The notes beneath the pieces are model-generated. The model was not told where the DNA came from. It searched no databases and saw nothing but the letters and a program-made list of their open reading frames with translations. From the NCBI GenBank assembly GCA_033065855.1, contig JAVXUO010002815.1, positions 124,001 through 188,000 of the forward strand: 64,000 nucleotides of DNA, in the 5' to 3' direction. Both the position numbers and the translations under genes were made by a program. Below, piece by piece: positions 36,401 to 49,900 of the stretch; position 1 is the first letter of the stretch; every line of letters begins with the position of its first letter. Source of the DNA: Escallonia rubra. Lineage: Eukaryota > Streptophyta > Magnoliopsida > Escalloniales > Escalloniaceae.

Positions 36401-36780
36401 TTGGCTTCAAGCAGCGTGGTGTTTTGTTATAGTGTGACAGTCAGAGTGCATTGGATTTGGCAAAGAATCAGGTTTTCCATGCAAGGACCAAGCATATTGA
36501 TGTACGTTATCATAGGGTCCGGGAATGGATTAATTCTAAACAAATTGTCGTACACAAGGTTCACACTAATGACAACGCTAGTGATATGCTCACGAAGATA
36601 GTCACGACAGAGAAGTTCAAGCATTGCTTGAGCTTGATTCATCTTCTTTCTTGTTGAGTTCAAGGTGGAGTGGATCCCTACCTTTAAAGGGGATGCAAGG
36701 TGGAGTACCTGAAGAAGGTACTTAAGGCATATTACACTTTCCTCATGGAGTGGTCTGTTAATACAAGTCAAGGTGGAGAT

Positions 36781-37128
36781 TGTTGATATATGTCTTGTAT
36801 TTATGTCCCACATCGGTTATTCAAAGAAGGTTGCAACTTGGCCCTTAGTATATAAGACATCTTGTCCCACATTGCTTGGAGAGAGAAGATCACTGCTTTC
36901 TCCAAGTATAAGTAAGGTGTCTTGTATTGTGTTTAAGGGCAAGAAAAGAGAGTATTTCTTTGAGTAGGAAATAAAGAAAGAAGAGTCCTTCTTTGAGTAG
37001 GAAAACAGTTGAGAGATACACGTGAGGAAGCGTTGTAAATCTGACTTGTGTAAAGTGGATTTGAGTTCTCTCATTTCTTATTTGGTTATCGTGTTATATA
37101 CATATTTATCTAGAGCGATTTCGTAACG
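36781..37128 (+). repeat. 3' LTR of copia element 2
   Basis: 348 bp. Last base pair is CG instead of the usual CA, then GTGGT duplication. Small indels and few substitutions relative to the 5' LTR. Confidence 0.92.
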
Positions 37129-37925
37129 GTGGTTTATATATATGGTGCTCATATGTACATGATGTACCGGATATAATGTTGTAATTTTTTTTTAATTTTT
37201 GACTTGTGAGTAGTCTTGGAGTATGCAAATTATTGTCTCTCAAAAAAGCATATACGGTAAGCTACAAAAAAGTGAAAGTAACATGACAAAAAAAATGATT
37301 GGTTGCTTGCGGATTGAGTATCTACTACCGATAAAATTGCAAGAATATTTCGTCTGTACCCATTTGATGAAACCAAGATCATACCAATTTGGTGGTCTAG
37401 CAAGAATTACATTTTGATTATTCGAGTTAAACTTCCGTTTAATAAGTGCCCATTGTGCATTTTTTCTGGCTCCGCTACTGAATTGATGTATAGCAATGCT
37501 AAGTTGTCACTCATGGGAGGCGCCTGAATCGCGCCGCCCACCATGTCTGCATTGCTTCCCGTCGGCAAGTTTCTCCCCCCCACGAGTTATATCCCGTGCC
37601 GCAGACAGAAAGGGAGGAGGAAGAGTGGGGTTCTGAAACAAAAATGTTCGTGTTGATGTTGGATTAACCCAGAGAGAAAAGGCAAATGAAGCAATGGGTT
37701 TGTGAGGAACTCCGGTACAAATGGTAGATTTGCAATGGGGCTAGGGATCATTTGGTCTCTTGCGCCTGTTCACATATGCCGGCTGATTCCTGTGGGCTGT
37801 GGTACAATACCACAGGAGTCAGTCAACTCCGGGAGAGGGAGAAAAAGAAATGCCGCACATTTGCAGCCGCCATTATTCCACCCGGTCCACGACTAGTTTT
37901 CTTAGCAGTGTGTCCCCTTTAGCCC
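37129..37925. promoter_or_regulatory. 5' flank and presumed promoter of the dual-kinase gene
   Basis: Contains a hAT-type right end (CTGGCTCCGCTACTG, 37466-37480) whose left partner I could not find. Then comes a GC-richer stretch leading to the ATG. No convincing TATA box is seen. The promoter role is inferred only from position. Copia element 2 ends about 800 bp upstream, so its LTR could influence expression. Confidence 0.35.
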
Positions 37926-40900
37926 ATGAGCGGCTACGACAGCTCGCCGTCCATGTCGTCCTCACTCAGCCGGCGATTCTCACTCTTCGAGATGAAATCG
38001 GCTACCGACAACTTCGCCGACGAACTAGTCATCGGCCGAGGCGGGTTCGGAAAAGTGTACAAAGGCTCAATCACCGATGGCGAGAACATTACCGTAGCCG
38101 TGAAGCGGTTGAACCCCCGCTCTCGCCAAGGAGCCCGAGAGTTCCGGACTGAAATCGAGATGCTTTCCAGGTTCCGCTACCGGTACCTCGTCTCGCTGAT
38201 CGGCTACTGTGACCAGTCGGAGGAGATGATCCTCGTTTACGAGTACATGCCGCGGGGAACCTTAGCCGATCACTTGCACAAATTAGGGAAGAATTACAGT
38301 GCGCCGCTTCCGTGGCTACGGCGCCTCAGGATCTGTATTGACGCGGCGCGTGGGCTGGACTACCTCCATATAGGCACGAGCATCCAGCCAGGCAAGGCGA
38401 TACACCGCGACGTGAAGAGCTCCAACATCTTGCTGGATGATAATTGGGACGCCAAGATATCGGATTTTGGGCTGTCCAGATTAGGTCCGGAAGACGAGGC
38501 CTACTCCCATGTGAGCACCGAGGTTAAAGGAACGTTCGGGTATTTGGACCCTGAGTACTCCTTGACCCGCAGACTGACGAGGAAATCAGACGTGTACGCA
38601 TTTGGGGTGGTGATGCTTGAGGCGCTGTGTGGGAGGCCGGCGGTGGATTTGAGCGCGGATGAGGAGCAATGGGGTCTGGCCGTCTGGGGGCAGTATTGTA
38701 TCAGAGAAGGAACGGTGGATGAGATTATTGATCCTAGTTTGAGAGAGGAAATTAGGAAGGATTGTCTGATGGAGTTTGTGCAGATTGCGGACGAATGCTT
38801 GCATCATCTTCCGAGGAAACGTCCCACGATGGCTGAGGTCGTGGTGCGTCTTGAGTTTGCAATGGCAATGCAGGAAGGAAATGACTCTTCTATAGTTTTC
38901 AAGCCTGTGAAGTCGGCTTTGGCGTTGCAAGAGCAAGAGGATTCTTCAGATATTGTCAAGCCTGCCAAGATGACTAGAAAGGTGCAGCCGTATTTCTCAG
39001 GAACAACGTCAGGTACAATCAAATCCTTTCGTATCTGTTTGATTGGTACAGTAAAATGCATTAATTTAAGCGTTCCCACTATTTCTATAAAGGTAGCCTC
39101 CCTTTTACCAAATTTTGAAATGTGATCTGGAGATATCAATTCCGAAGAAGCCTCCTTAATATCCTGGATAATATCATCTGTAGCATACGTGAAAGTTTGC
39201 AATATGTCAGCATGTAACTTCATTAGTCTTTATTTGAAAACAAAAAGGAAGTCCGGTAGAGGGTTAGACGTAAGCAGCCCTTTCCCTTTCTATAGAGGGG
39301 CTGTTTCTGCGTTTTGAACACGTGGGGTCAAGGTCATAGTGGAGCAACCTTTCTCTTGCACCAGTGGCGGAGTGAGTGGGGGGCACCAGTGTGCTGGTGC
39401 CTACCTGCTTCTCCTTGATTTTTACATTTTATATGGTATATTTTATCCCCAAAGAGAAAAGTACCCACTTAAAAATTTTAAAAATGCTTCAAGGAGGTAT
39501 ATTTCTAGTCATGTTACATATTAAGCTACCGAAAAAATATAAAGATAGTTAAAAAAAAATGTCTTTTTAGTCATTTAAAGTGCTAAACTTACACAAATAA
39601 ACCAAAAAAACGAAGCCCACACATAAAGTTAACGCAAAAAATCCTCTTTTTTATCTATTGTTTACAAAGCTTCTATGTTTTTGAAGCCTGAAAGCCACAT
39701 AACGGACAGAGCACATCGTCTCTTCGGTACCCTCACCGGCCGCACGCCCTCAACGCCACGGCCTACTGCCTCCACCTGCAGGTCTACCTCTAGTGACCGG
39801 CATAGTCGTGTAGATGGTAGATTTAATCATGGCAGGATGTTTGAAGTCGTGGTGTATTACTCGATTCGTCGATTTGTTGATTCCTCCGGCATCGTCGATT
39901 CGTCTTGGTGTATTGCTTAGATGCAATGATCAATACGTAATGCTCTCCTCATCTTTTCTTTCCCAAATCTCAATATCTCATGTTATTTTCTCCGCCACGA
40001 TCCTTTTAGCTTGGAAATCATAAAGAACCCTACCCTTTTTTTTTCCAAAATATAGTGGCACCATCCTTCCACTGATTACTGGAATTGCTCCTCCGCCTCC
40101 ATGCAAAGTCACAAACCTTAGTCCTCCACCTTGAAAGCATGGTAAGATCCAGGCTTTCAGTATTTATTCTTAAAATTTTTAATTCCTTGAACTTGGACCT
40201 TTTCTTTTTTGTTTCAATTTGGAATTTGATTTTGGATTTTGGAACTTACAATTTGCAATTGGGACTTCTACTGGGATTCTTAGTTTAAGATTGAGATTTT
40301 GTATTTTTAAATTCAGATTGGTACTCATGGGTGGTGGGTGTATAGGTTTCAAATTGAGATTTGTTGGGATTTCTAATTTTGGATTGAGAGTTTGGCAATT
40401 TTTGTGATAATTTCTCTCTTATATATTTGGTGCCCACCTTAAGAGATTTTTCTGGCTGCGTTACTGTCCTGCACCGAATGAATGGATCGAATTGAGTTGT
40501 ATGATTTCCTATAAACAACTTTGGCTAGCCAAATATCATGAGAACTTGAATGACTTATTATGAATTTGTTGTATGAGATTTGGCTTCTTTTCACCCCTGA
40601 CCCCTCCAACAATTTTTGCGTTGTTGATGAAGCCCCTTTGACCACATTAGAGTCACAAGTACATATGAGAGGGTATCAACATAATTTTGTTGCAGCTTTG
40701 CATTTCGTCATCATTGTGAGTTGACCACTTTAAGCAAATCATGGTACCGTCACTCATCTGATCTGAGCTGCAATGCCTTAGAATGTGCTTTTCGTGAATA
40801 TGCTCCCTAGGCATTCTTTGAGGATTTTGGGTGCATTATCAGATGCATGTACTGATGATTTTTGCACAGACATTCTGATTTGGGTGTAGCTATCTTTCCT

Positions 40901-43900
40901 TTATGCAGTTATAGAAAGAAAACCTTTCCTATTAGTTCCTGAATTATACGTATGAGGCAATTCATGCTTTTGTTTCTCTCCTTGTTTCCTATTTCAGTTG
41001 ATAGTGATACAAAGCCAAACAGTAAATTTACGAGAGAAATTGCAGAAGGGATGAGGATGAGCAGTTAGAATGCAAGAATAATTTTAACTGAAAAAATCAT
41101 TTCAATTGCAAAACGGTTGCCGAAATAATGGGATATCAACTCGTAACAAGGACTCGTAATGGATATGCACGCGAGATCCTACTACACTCAAGGCCACGCG
41201 CGTAGGGGGCAACTGTAGGGGACTGCCTAATTGAGGTAGCATGTGAGATAACATGTGCATGACAACGTTTATTATTAATAGACGCAAAACCCACGTGCTA
41301 AATAGAGTGAGGAATACTAGACTCGGCAATGTTGGGTCTTGAGCATGAAACTCGTTAAAGTAGAGATTTAATCATAATTCTGAAAGCCTTATTACTCTTG
41401 AATGGAATGACAGAGGACTTCAAGGGAAGTAATACGTGTTTAACCTCAATGTCTGCTAAAAAATAGCTCTCAGAACTGAAAGGCTTAAGGCCTTAGGGTT
41501 TAACGGACAGGCTCTCAGATTTAGATTTTTAAAAAATTGTTGGAAGTAAAGTCATTAAAATGGGGAAACTTAGGAAGAGAGAAGGGAAACTCCAAGAAGG
41601 CAAGCCTGGAAAAATAACAGACTCAAGCAACTGAGACGGGCTCGGGAATCAAGTCTGTCTCGAGTAAAAGCAGCCTTCGGTAAAGCGTTGAACTCAGAAG
41701 AGGGAGAAATACATGTCTATATTTTGTGATCAGCATCTATGTTACATGGACTCGGTACGAGTGTCCAGGTGGGATACATGTCCCAAGTGTCATATTCGCA
41801 TAGTTTTTAAAACTTAAGACACGGGGAGACAGAGAAATGGTCAAACATATATGGCTTTAGTTATTTCCAATGTAAATTGGTGTGTTATGTGACATAGATG
41901 GTTTTAATTGAGAACTTGTCTCATCTCAAAGCAATAATGAATTAAACGGAACACTAAGATAGTGTTCATAGTGGCATATCATGGGATGTATTAGACACAT
42001 ACATATCACATACCCATTTCCAATGGTTGAGTGTCTGACACGGGTACTTCATGCATTCTGAAGAGTCCATGCAACATATCAGTACTGAAACTACTCCTAT
42101 AAATACCCTGTTGTATTCTGACTATTGTTCATTCATGATCTTTTGGAATAGCAAAATCTTGTGTTTCTCCAGTCCTTTAATCGTTTTAGCCAGTGTTCTT
42201 GAATTTATAATTCATGAGATTTTGTTGTTGAGTCAGTGCATACCATCACAAACCAAGTGCGACGCCCTGATTTTAGGGAGTACCGACCATCTTACCCTTA
42301 AGTGGCACTTATGACCTATAATTTCCGTAATATTATTGTTGGAGTCCCTGGTCAAGAAAGACTAACCCTTCGAGTATGCTCAGAAGCACTATGCTGATAA
42401 CAGTTTCAAAGTTGGTCATGTTGATTTGACTAGCATAAATTATCAACAGCATCTCTAAATAAGGAATTATATCCCTCTTTCTTTTGAAGAGGGGGTCGGT
42501 TCCCGCGAAGGCCATGATTGTACTTTAATTTGTTTTTTCAAAATGTGCCCAAACGCCCATACTCTTAATAGAGATAACACTGAGAATAACAACAATGGCA
42601 TCCCCTGAGGTTTTTTGAAAACCTCCCGAGTTGTTTGAAAAATTGCAGGCACCTTCTTTCTCAGTGTTGCCAATTGATAGAGATTAACAGAAGTCGTTGA
42701 TTTTCCTTTGCACCTTTACGTAAATAGCTTCTTTTACTCTTTTTAACACTATTGTACTCAAATGATAACAAGTTCTGACTAAAATATTGTTTGTTTACTA
42801 CTCTGTGATCTAGATTTATTTCCATATCAGTGCAATCCTTCCTACTTTTCAGTTGCATCAGCATAGATTTATTTCCAAATTCCTTCCTAGTTTTTGTTTG
42901 CATCAGAAGTTAAAGATGGTTGCTATCACTAACTTCACCTTTCATTACCCAATTTACTTGCTTTCTCAATTTCTCTGGTTCTTCCTTCATTTCTCTGTTC
43001 AAGTTAGCTGAGTGGAAAAACCTTATAGTCGTCCCCAGACTAACCATGGCTTTCTCGTTCTTCCGCCGAAAAGTTATCTTCCTGTGACGGTGGTTCTTAA
43101 TGTTGATCCCTTAAACTTTTCTCTTCCTTGCTATTCTCTGTGTTGTGGAGATCACTATGGACTTCTTGAAGGTGTAATAGAGCTCTTGGATTTTTGAGTT
43201 CCCCGTGGGTTTTATTTCCATTCAATTCAAGCAAATCCTTCTTCTGTTCTTCCTTGTTTTTCCCAATTGAACATCTGAATAGGTTGAGGATCTCCAGAAT
43301 TGTCTATAGGCTTTATAATATGTTCCTTTTACAGCTCATACCTGGCCTGAGCCAAAACGCCCCAAAATTAGAGGCCTTTGTATATTGTGTTCACATTATG
43401 GACTGTGGCTGAGGGATACTGCATAAAATGGACTGATCGTGTTCTTAATTTTTTTTTTTCAAAAGTCAGGTCAAGTAGGAGTATATGCTTTTTCTTGAAT
43501 GTGACAGATTTATGTTTTCCTCCCTATTCTCAGAATCCAAAGCAAACACTAAAAGTGACAATAAGAGCGTACAACCTAATGAAGGTGGAGATATTGTCCA
43601 GGAAGTTCCCCCGAGTGGCCAAAGCGTGACTCAAAAGCTGAGTGAGTAATAAGTTGTGTAAATTGGATTGGCCGAATTTTTGTTTATTCCTTACATGTCT
43701 GTGGCAACTTAAGTTTAGGATTCTCGTATTGCGTAACACAATCATGTTTTCATCCCTAGTCTCCGACAGCAAAAAGAACGTTAAAAGCAGCAAGAAAAGT
43801 GTATTAGCTAACGGAGATGAAGATACATTCCAGGAAGTTGCCCCGGGTGGCCAAAATGTGACTCCAAAGCTGAAAGTGGTCACTCTAGGCGAATGGCGAA

Positions 43901-46900
43901 GCGTTACAGGTACGTTCTAGCTTTGTAAGGTTGACACTGTGTTTTCTATTTATTGTTGATAATATAGTAGAATTTTTCTGAGCAATTATGCAAAGTCAAC
44001 GTGACTCACTTTACGAGGCAATTCAAGCCGACCAAATACTACCCCTTCGTCTATCAACCCGTGATGAGCAGCTCTTTGGCGATTTCTTCCTAGGTTTTGA
44101 ATGATCTCTTTGATCGAGAGTGCAGTTAACAGTATTAGAAGCGTGATGCCATTGATCACGTGCTTCCACATCTTTAAATTTTCTTCTGCTTGCTGCACCA
44201 TAAGATCTCTTCTTACATTAGTAGTTCTGGCGATGATTCCTTGAAATTCTCTTCTTTGCTATTTTCTGTAATATGCAGATACTTTGGACTTCTGAAGGTG
44301 TTTCCAAGCTCTTGAATATGTAGTTGAGCTGCCACAGGATTTTTGCTCCATTCAGGGCAATTAAAGTCTTCTATCATGTTTTTTCTTTTGTTGTCATCTA
44401 ATTGAACATCACGGACAGTCATACCTCACCTGAGCTAGAAAGCCTCAACAGAGAAAGCCCTTTCCCTAGGTTTGCTTATTGGGTTGACACTAGGCATTGC
44501 TGGTCAATGATTAAATGCATAAATTGGATGCATTGAGTTCTTGAGTTCATAATACGGGGTCCACTTACACTTCCCCCTCTTCTTCATAATTGTTATGGAG
44601 GCTCTAAGCATGATGATTACTCGGGCAGTCTCTGACAATATAATAAGGACACAGAATTAGGCTAAAATAGCCTGCCCTTCTTGAAGGGATACTCCTCTTT
44701 TTATATGCACTGTAATTACATGATTACAGGGATTTATATTCCCCACAGGTTTTCCTAAAGATATTCCTCACCAAATCTTCTGTAATCTTCTACTGCATAT
44801 AAGCTAAGCTTTTATTTTACTTACAAATCTCGTAGGATTATATTTTGATATCCTAATGATATGTGTTTTAATTATATTTTGAGCACAAGTCTAAGGTGCA
44901 GATTCCCTCCATTCTTCTGAGACCCCCCTTAAATTGATGCAAGGGAGAACGACGCATCAATTTAGACATAAGAAACTCATGTCAATCTCCTGTCATGGTT
45001 TTGTAAGTATATCTGCAAGCTGGAGGGCAGAAGGCACACGAGGCAAGGAGATAGTCGATGGAAGGAGCTTATCGTGGATTGCATGACAGTCCACTTCAAT
45101 ATGTTTCGTCCGTTCATGAAAAACAGGATTAGACGCAAGACAAATAGCACTTGTATTATCCACATGAAGACAAGTCGATGTGTATTGAGGAAACCTGAGT
45201 TCGAAAAGCAAGCCACACAGCCACAAAATCTCAGAACAGGCTGAAGACATAGAACGATATTCAGCTTCAGTAGATGATTTTGAAACACGTTCTAGTTTCT
45301 TACACTTCCATGAAATAAGAGATTGACCAAGAAACATAACCAACCAGTCGTGGAGCGACGGCTATCAGGACCTGCCCTACCTGCATCGGCAGATGCTTTA
45401 AGGCATGTGGTATTATCCGAAGGAAAAGAAAGTCCAGTACTAGGATGACCACATAGATAGCTAATAATGCGTTGAACAGAAGACATATGAAGATGCGTCG
45501 GATCAGTCATGAACTGACTAACAGTATGCATTGCAAATGATATGTCGGGCCGTGTAATAGAGGGAGAAATCAAATTACCCACCAACCTACAATAGAGAGC
45601 TGATCAGTAACAGAATTCCCCGAGTCTTTGGAGTACCTGACATTGAGCTCCATGGGAGTGTCAACATAACGAGCGGTATAAAGGTGCGCCAATTTCACCA
45701 AATCCTGAATATATTTCTGTTGATTAGCAAATATACCGAAAGGAGAACTATGGACTTCCAGCCCAAGAAGTATGTTCAGGCTCAAGTCTTTCATCTTGAA
45801 GTGATGTTTGAGTAGATTTTGTAAACGAAGTATGCTGAAATGATCACTCCCAGTAATAAGCAAGTCGTCAATGTAAACAAGTAAAATAGTAACGCCATGA
45901 ACTGTTAAAATGATGGGTTAATTGCATAAAATACCCTTGTAGTTTGGGATATTTGCAAAAAGCCACCTAGGATTCCAAAATTTACATACACATAAAATTG
46001 CAAAGGTGTTGCATCGTAAAATTTCCGTAACAGAATGGTAAAAATGTCTAAATTGCCCCTGCATATAAATCAGAATGCATCAATTTTTCATTTCTAATTT
46101 GTGACTTCCAAAGGCATAAAAAATTAGTGGTAAACCCAACTCCACCTGGGTTCATCTCAATCGGAAGACATCAGAAGATTTAAGGTCATAATAAATCCAT
46201 TCCCCCTTATTGTAGCTCTAGTTTTTTTTTCCCCCCACTTTTAAATGGTGTTAGTGTTGGTGTTGGTGGACAGGGCTAGGCTTGTGGTGGGTGCTTAGTG
46301 CTAGTGGCGGGGCTCGCGCCAGCATAAGTGGGGATCGATGGGCCTGGCGGCGTTTAGATGTTGATGATTTACCCGAATTGCTCAAACTCAGATCTAGGGT
46401 TTCAATCTCACATTGCGATTTGAAACCCTAGATTTTAGTTTGTGCAATTAGGTTTCGAATTGTTGGTAGCCACAGCGAGATTAGGGTTCGATCTAAGTTT
46501 GTGCGATTAGTTTGGGCAGTGATGGTTGCAACGGGATTGGACTGGGCTGTTGGTGGCGGCGGGATTGGGTGCAGCATTTGACGGCGGCGGGATTGGATGA
46601 GGTAGATGGTGGCTCCGATTGTGGGTGGCGCAGGTGGTAGACGGGGGCGGTGGTGGTGAAGGTGGCGGCTAGGGTTTTGGTTGGCAAGGTTGGCGGCTAG
46701 GGTTAGGTTTTGGTGGAATTGGAGAAGAAATTAGGACTTGTTTGGGAGAGATAAAAAGAGGGAGGGTACTTTCAAGAGAGTGAAGAGCATGCCCCGTTAA
46801 TTTAGACGACTTCTCTAACAGTTGCAACAAAATAAGCGCTAGAGGGAGGCCTTTGCAACTTTTGTATCTTCAGGTGGCTTTTTGCAACAACCCCAAACCA

Positions 46901-49900
46901 CGAGGGTATTTTATGCAATTAACCCTAAAATAATGAAATTCTGCAGCCAGAATAGTTGAAGAAAACTTTTCGAACCATGCACAAGGAGCCTGCTTGAGCC
47001 CATATAAAGATTATCTCAAACGACAAACGAAACTGGAAGGAACATTGTTAAGGCCTGGTGGAGGGCGTATGTGAACGGTCTCAGAGAGGTTTTCATGAAG
47101 TAAAGCATTCTTAACGTCCATTTGTAGCAATGGTCAGTCCTGGGAAGCAGCTAAGGAGAGGAGTAATCGAACATTAATCAGTTTGGCCACTGGTGCCAAT
47201 GTCTCCTCATAATCAACCCCATATTCTTGTCGATAGCCAAGAGCAACAAGTCTGGCCTTGTACCAATCTAATGTACCGTCGGAGTGAAGTTTGGCAGTGA
47301 AGACCCATTTGTATCTAATCAGCGTGATGTGAGGAGGGCACAGAACCAAGTACCATGTGCGATTCTCATCCAGGGCATCGAGTTCTACTTGCATAGCCTT
47401 TTTCCAACAATAATATGTAGTAACTTGCGTAAAGGAGCAAGGGTTGGGATCAATTAAGGGAGAAACAAGAAATGAAAACCTGTCCAGTGGTTGTGAAATT
47501 CTAGAGAACTGACAAAGAGGTGGAGGTGGAGGTGGAGGCGATGGTGGAGTCAGAGTTGGTACAGATCACTCGTTGGGAGAAGCAGGAGGAAGCTCTAAGG
47601 CATTGGACCGGTGATATATATGTGCCTTGGTCTGAACACAGCAGAAGAATCATCGGAAAAATGCAGGCTATATAAATATATATGATGGTGAAGACGATGT
47701 GGAAGATTGAAAATGATAAAGAGTTGTCGAGGAAGATAACATTGCGAGAAACTCAAATTTTCTATGTACATGGATCATAACACAAGAAACCCTTGTGGCC
47801 AGTTGCGTAGCCAACAAACACACATTTAGAAGACCGAGGAGACAGCTTATGTCTTTCAGTTTGGGACAGCAGGACAAAACTCAAACAACCCAAAGGATGA
47901 AGAGCCAAATAGGAAGGTGATTTCATATGCAACTCAAAGAATGGAGTCTCGTTATCCAAGTTAGAGGGTGGCTGTCGATTAATGAGATAGACGCACTTTT
48001 GAACCATCTCAACACAGAAAGTTGTAGGCACAAAACTTTCGATTAGGATAATTTGAACTGCATCTAAGATGTGACGATTTTTTCGTTTGGCCATGCCATT
48101 TTGTTGTGGCGTGGAACGACAAGACTTTTCCCATAAAATCCCATATGACTTAAAAAACTCTTATAAAGGGGTAAAAGGATACTCTCCCCCTCAATCTGAG
48201 CGAAGAGTTTTTAGTTTCGATGAGAACCGGTCATCTATCATAGGAACAAATTGCTGAAAGACTCCAAATACTTCAGACTTGGCATGTAAGAAATACACCC
48301 AAGTAAACTGACTAAAATCGTTAATAAAGGCCACGAAGTACTTTTATCCACACTGAGAAATAACTGATGGTATTGTAAAAACATCACTATGAACCACATC
48401 AATCAAGAACCAGAAACTCATCACGTTGTGGGAAGGTCTTTGTTTTTTCCAAACTACATGCTTGAAGTTGGAAGTCATTGTCAATAGAGCAAACAATAGG
48501 CAACATGTTATTTCGAATCATGAAATTGAGTCTTTGTCTATTAGGATGACCCAGCCGACGATGCCACAAAGAGTAATCAGAAAAAACAGAGGAAAATGCT
48601 GAAAATTTAGTCTCTGGTGGATGTTTATGACGAGGTTGGTTCTAAAGATCCACTGAAAAGAGTGACACCTCCTTATTCCCCTTCCTCCAATCACCTGCCC
48701 CCTTCCCTGGTCCTGTATAACACAACCACTTGGAGAAAAAAACACATTGCGGTTATTATCAACAAGCTGTCCAGCAGATAATAAGTTGTGAGATAATTTG
48801 GGGATATGAAGAACATTAGACAACTTGAGATGGCTGAGACGTAAATGCTTGGAGATCACCTATGGCTCGGACGGGCATAGATTGTCCGTTTCTTGTACGA
48901 ACATAAGGGATAGGTGTATGTGGATTTGAAGATTTAAAGGGCTCAGAATCCCAAGGCATGTGATGAGAAGCTCTTGAAGCAAGATACCATTTAGTTGGAA
49001 AAGAGTGAGGCTTACCTGAAAGTCCCATAGATGAAAAGGCAGCTAGGTTAGCTTGGATCATTTGATGCACTGCCTCAGGAGTGGGATAACACGCAGAATT
49101 ATTTGCACCAGGAGCTCCAATAGATGAACTCGGAGAATATTGTGCATCACCAGAAGTATGAAGAGCCTAGGAGTTCGATTTGTTGGACATTCTCGGCGCT
49201 CAATTATGATATGCCCATCTTTCTTGCAGTAGTTGCAGAATATTTCTTTCTGCTTACATTGAGAGGCATAATGCCCGTACGCATGGCATGAAAAACATTC
49301 TCAAGTCCTTCTGTTTGGACCTAGATGTTGCTGCAAAGGCGACACCAGAAGGTCCATGTGTAAAGTGAGCATATGTAGCGTGTTGAGTACGAAGATGTTG
49401 TTCCTCCCTTAGAAACTCATTAAAACTAAGAGATTTACTAGGTACAGGAGACGTATTAAACAAATTACCGCTTAGAGGCTTAAATTCCCTACGAAGCCTC
49501 ATGAGGAATTGATGTTTCATAGTTTGCTCATGTACCTCTTGGATGATTGCTATCGAATCATCGGGCTTGTCCGCATGTACGAGGGAACTATACTCTTGCC
49601 ACAATGTCATCAGATCAGAATAATAGTCTTGAATAGACCGCTCTCCTTTACTATAGTCTGCTATCTCGTTCTCCAATTGAAAACGCCACTTTCTTTAGAT
49701 ACAACCACATGGCTGCTCAGTCTTGTAAAAGCGTAGGTTTACCTGAGGATGTACTGAAGAAAGCATCCAACTTACTACCTTCGCATTCAGAATAAGCCAC
49801 TAGCCATGCTCTGAAGATTTAGTATATTCTGGTTCCGGCAGAGTTCCATTCAAAATTCCCCACAAATTCTTCCCCGTCAAATACATGCGAAAACTGTATT

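Larger units (their letters stand above)
26685..36657 (+). pseudogene. Copia element 2 gag-pol, interrupted by hAT and several stops
   Basis: Gag opens MSNNTTMKYACEQFNRKTNF at 26685 and runs in frame to its CCHC knuckle, where hAT is inserted after CWYCK (27417). The knuckle resumes at 33429 with EIGHIARKCPE. Then come protease (FLDSACSFHMCP, 33604), integrase (IHSDVWGPI at 34188; VTFIDDFSRKVWVY at 34243; FWAEAVNTACYLINRSPSS at 34556) and RT (QLDVKIAFLHGDLEERIYMQ at 35424; YVDDMLIAA at 35687). RNase H ([17 protein letters not shown], 36207) and ARTKHIDVRYH (36481) follow, and the frame ends at 36657. Stops lie at 33601, 34021, 34132, 34469-34474 (two in a row), 35201, 35256, 35277, 35309, 36106 and 36430, with a frameshift near 34320. 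Many replace Trp, Gln or Arg codons. Confidence 0.92.
26267..37128 (+). mobile_element. Ty1/copia LTR retrotransposon 2, carrying a 6-kb hAT element
   Basis: LTRs 26267-26619 and 36781-37128 start TGTTGATATATG and end TTCGTAAC(A/G). Direct repeat GTGGT flanks the element (26262-26266 and 37129-37133). The primer site TGGTATCAAGAGC is at 26622. A polypurine AGGTGGAGAT lies directly before the 3' LTR. The LTRs differ little by eye, so this insertion is younger than copia element 1. It sits upstream of the intact kinase gene. The domain order is copia; the lineage resembles Tork/TNT1-type elements (inference). Confidence 0.95.

Noticed and set aside
37466-37480. Right end of another hAT element (CTGGCTCCGCTACTG)
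   Set aside because: No left end or duplication found; may be a leftover of an excised or deleted element.
37926-39125. Treating the 399-codon frame as the complete kinase gene
   Set aside because: The last 37 codons run past a good donor (CAG/GTACAA at 39013) into intron-like sequence, while downstream exons fit in phase. Kept only as a possible alternative isoform.
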